Below are positions 62,841 to 64,000 of a stretch of 64,000 bases of DNA, one piece after another. The DNA is from Pseudogymnoascus destructans. Lineage: Eukaryota; Ascomycota; Leotiomycetes; Thelebolales; Thelebolaceae. The first letter of the stretch is position 1. Every line of letters begins with the position of its first letter. The notes under the pieces were generated by a model, which ran no database searches, was not told the DNA's origin, and saw nothing but the letters and a program-made list of their open reading frames with translations. The translations under genes were made by a program, and so were the position numbers. Location of the stretch: the NCBI RefSeq assembly GCF_001641265.1, contig NW_020167520.1:248001-312000 (forward strand). Reading direction: 5' to 3'.

Positions 62841-63330
62841 GACTTCGATACTCGAAGCAGTAGGACAAGGTATAGTAGTTCAGGCTCCAAAGCATCTACT
62901 TTATACCACAGGGGTCAAGTGGTGAGACTAACAGGTTGGCCAAGTTGTTTGACTCGAAGTAAGGGAATGCAAAGTAAGTCGAAGAAGGAGGAATTGCAAG
63001 AAGACCAGGTAGTGTATAATTTGCTAGCTAAAGATCAATAAGAGACATGAGCAATAAGTGCTTATATAACAGTAAAAATCCCTAGTGCCAAATAAGCGAA
63101 GGCACTAATTAACCGAACCCTAGCTAAGCGAGCCCTAGTGCAGCAAGCCAATAACAAGAGAGCCTAAGCCAGTAGTCAACATTTGGGCTGATCTAGGTCA
63201 GCAAGTGAAGCGAAGTGAGCGAAGTGAGCGAAGCAGGTGAAGTGAATGACATAGTGAATGACTCTGTACGAAGAGTTAGCTCTCGTTTGGTACATCCTCA
63301 ACCTAGACTCATGTGGATTTTTACCCTAGC
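62841..63330. other. Unassigned, with transposon-end-like motifs
   Basis: 63090-63145 shows AAGTGCCAAATAAGCGAAGGCACT-like repeats resembling a degraded A-family end (units about 17 bp apart). 63205-63240 has GAAGTGAGC repeats. No gene seen. Confidence 0.35.
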
Positions 63331-63510
63331 CACAAGCCGTACAAGAAATGGCTAACCTTCTACTCTCTAAATGAGGTGAGAGCCCTATTAGGAAGAACTG
63401 GACTACCAACTTCATTAAGTGTCGTATAGAAATCAAAGAAAAGTTCAGTCAGAAGTACGATTATAAACAAGCAAAATATGAAGATCCTAAGATAATTCAA
63501 GGATGGTTCT
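63331..63510 (+). pseudogene. Pogo transposase HTH fragment
   Basis: In broken frames reads NWTTNFIKCRIEIKEKF and QKYDYKQAKYEDPKIIQGWF, the CENP-B-type HTH segment of A-like pogo transposases (compare GSRWASNFVKRHVELRTRF in element A). Cut by the LTR at 63511. Confidence 0.7.
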
Positions 63511-63715
63511 TGTTATGATGGTCACGGAGGTCATGATGCCAGTCCGGGTAAAGTAAGCTAGATTGAATCTAAAGAGAGAAGAGGAAGAAAGGAAGGAAGG
63601 TAAGGCTATCCCTCATTATATACAGTTGTTCGCTTAGCGATCCCTTGTAACCTTGGTGGCTATTATAGCTGCCTGTTCCCATAGTTGCTAGCAGCTGTGA
63701 GCTGCGATTGTAACA
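63511..63715. repeat. LTR of the Gypsy-1 family
   Basis: TGTTATGATGGTC...GATTGTAACA, similar to 22988-23196. No matching duplication at its sides. Confidence 0.65.
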
Positions 63716-63965
63716 AAGCGTGTTCTGGGTCCCTAAGTAGTGTTTCTCTTCTGTTGTAGGTGTGGCTTTCCAAGGGGTCTTCGTGGCTTGTAGTAGACTG
63801 CGTTTCTTGCCCTTGATCTTGACTCCAGTCATGGATGACGCATCCTTGTGCATCACGTGCCATTGTAGCAGGCTTCACTTCTTGTCCTTGGAGTTGTTGA
63901 GGTCAGGATCTTCTTCTGACTTGCTGGAATCAGGAATCAGACACGTATATGGTGAGGGCCCTATT
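63716..63965. other. Unassigned sequence
   Basis: Short minus-strand ORFs only, with no recognisable motif. Confidence 0.4.
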
Positions 63966-64000
63966 TGTAATGGTGGGTGCACCAGATGTGAGAATCTAGC
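63966..64000. repeat. Start of a 936-bp-family LTR (cut by window end)
   Basis: The 35 bases match the start of the solo LTR at 36775 exactly as far as they go. Confidence 0.85.

Overview
The window is from a filamentous ascomycete (Pezizomycotina). The evidence is: short introns (about 49-106 bp) with fungal branch sites, a group-5 (AspE-type) septin, fungal Atg29, Sos7-type and CFEM proteins, an intron-bearing tRNA-Pro, and fungal-type pogo, Tc1-like, hAT, MULE and chromodomain Gypsy elements. I cannot name the species.

Layout. (1) 1-8158 is compact and gene-rich: the 3' part of a poly(A)-binding protein gene, then CENP-O-like, ELP6 (with a GC-AG intron), RPL37 (four exons), Sos7-like, and an RS-rich splicing-type protein. 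Two of the six are kinetochore genes. (2) 8168-39235 is a transposon island starting 10 bp after the last stop codon. It holds a nest of pogo-like elements (A in D, B in A, C in B, each with duplicated TA), a rearranged Gypsy (Gypsy-1), a deleted Gypsy (Gypsy-2), the left arm of a large inverted repeat, and a Tigger/jerky-like element (H) carrying a solo LTR. (3) 39791-41512 is a septin gene lying alone between the arms of the inverted repeat. (4) 41843-48407 holds the right arm (42028-46813), a mosaic pogo transposase, a foldback MITE and stacked transposon ends. (5) 48591-51417 holds ATG29, tRNA-Pro(AGG) and a CFEM GPI-anchored protein. (6) 51960-55650 holds a tiny candidate gene with a hAT element in its intron and a second small candidate gene. 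(7) 55652-64000 holds a Gypsy chromovirus (Gypsy-3) with full pol and one stop codon, then fragments of H, Gypsy-1-type and pogo elements and two LTRs.

Most notable: (a) the pogo-like elements share an outer end (ACGTARGTCRTGG) followed by two copies of a motif spaced exactly 17 bp apart. The motif differs between families but matches within an element, and later insertions hit the TA inside it. (b) Gypsy-1 and Gypsy-3 have textbook -1 frameshift heptamers at the gag end in the correct frame with hairpins at the right spacing. (c) Gypsy-2 and Gypsy-3 each carry an antisense ORF between pol and the 3' LTR encoding a protein with paired CxxC motifs. (d) A near-identical 4.8 kb inverted repeat brackets the septin gene. 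The host genes are ordinary housekeeping genes with no evident shared operon-like function.
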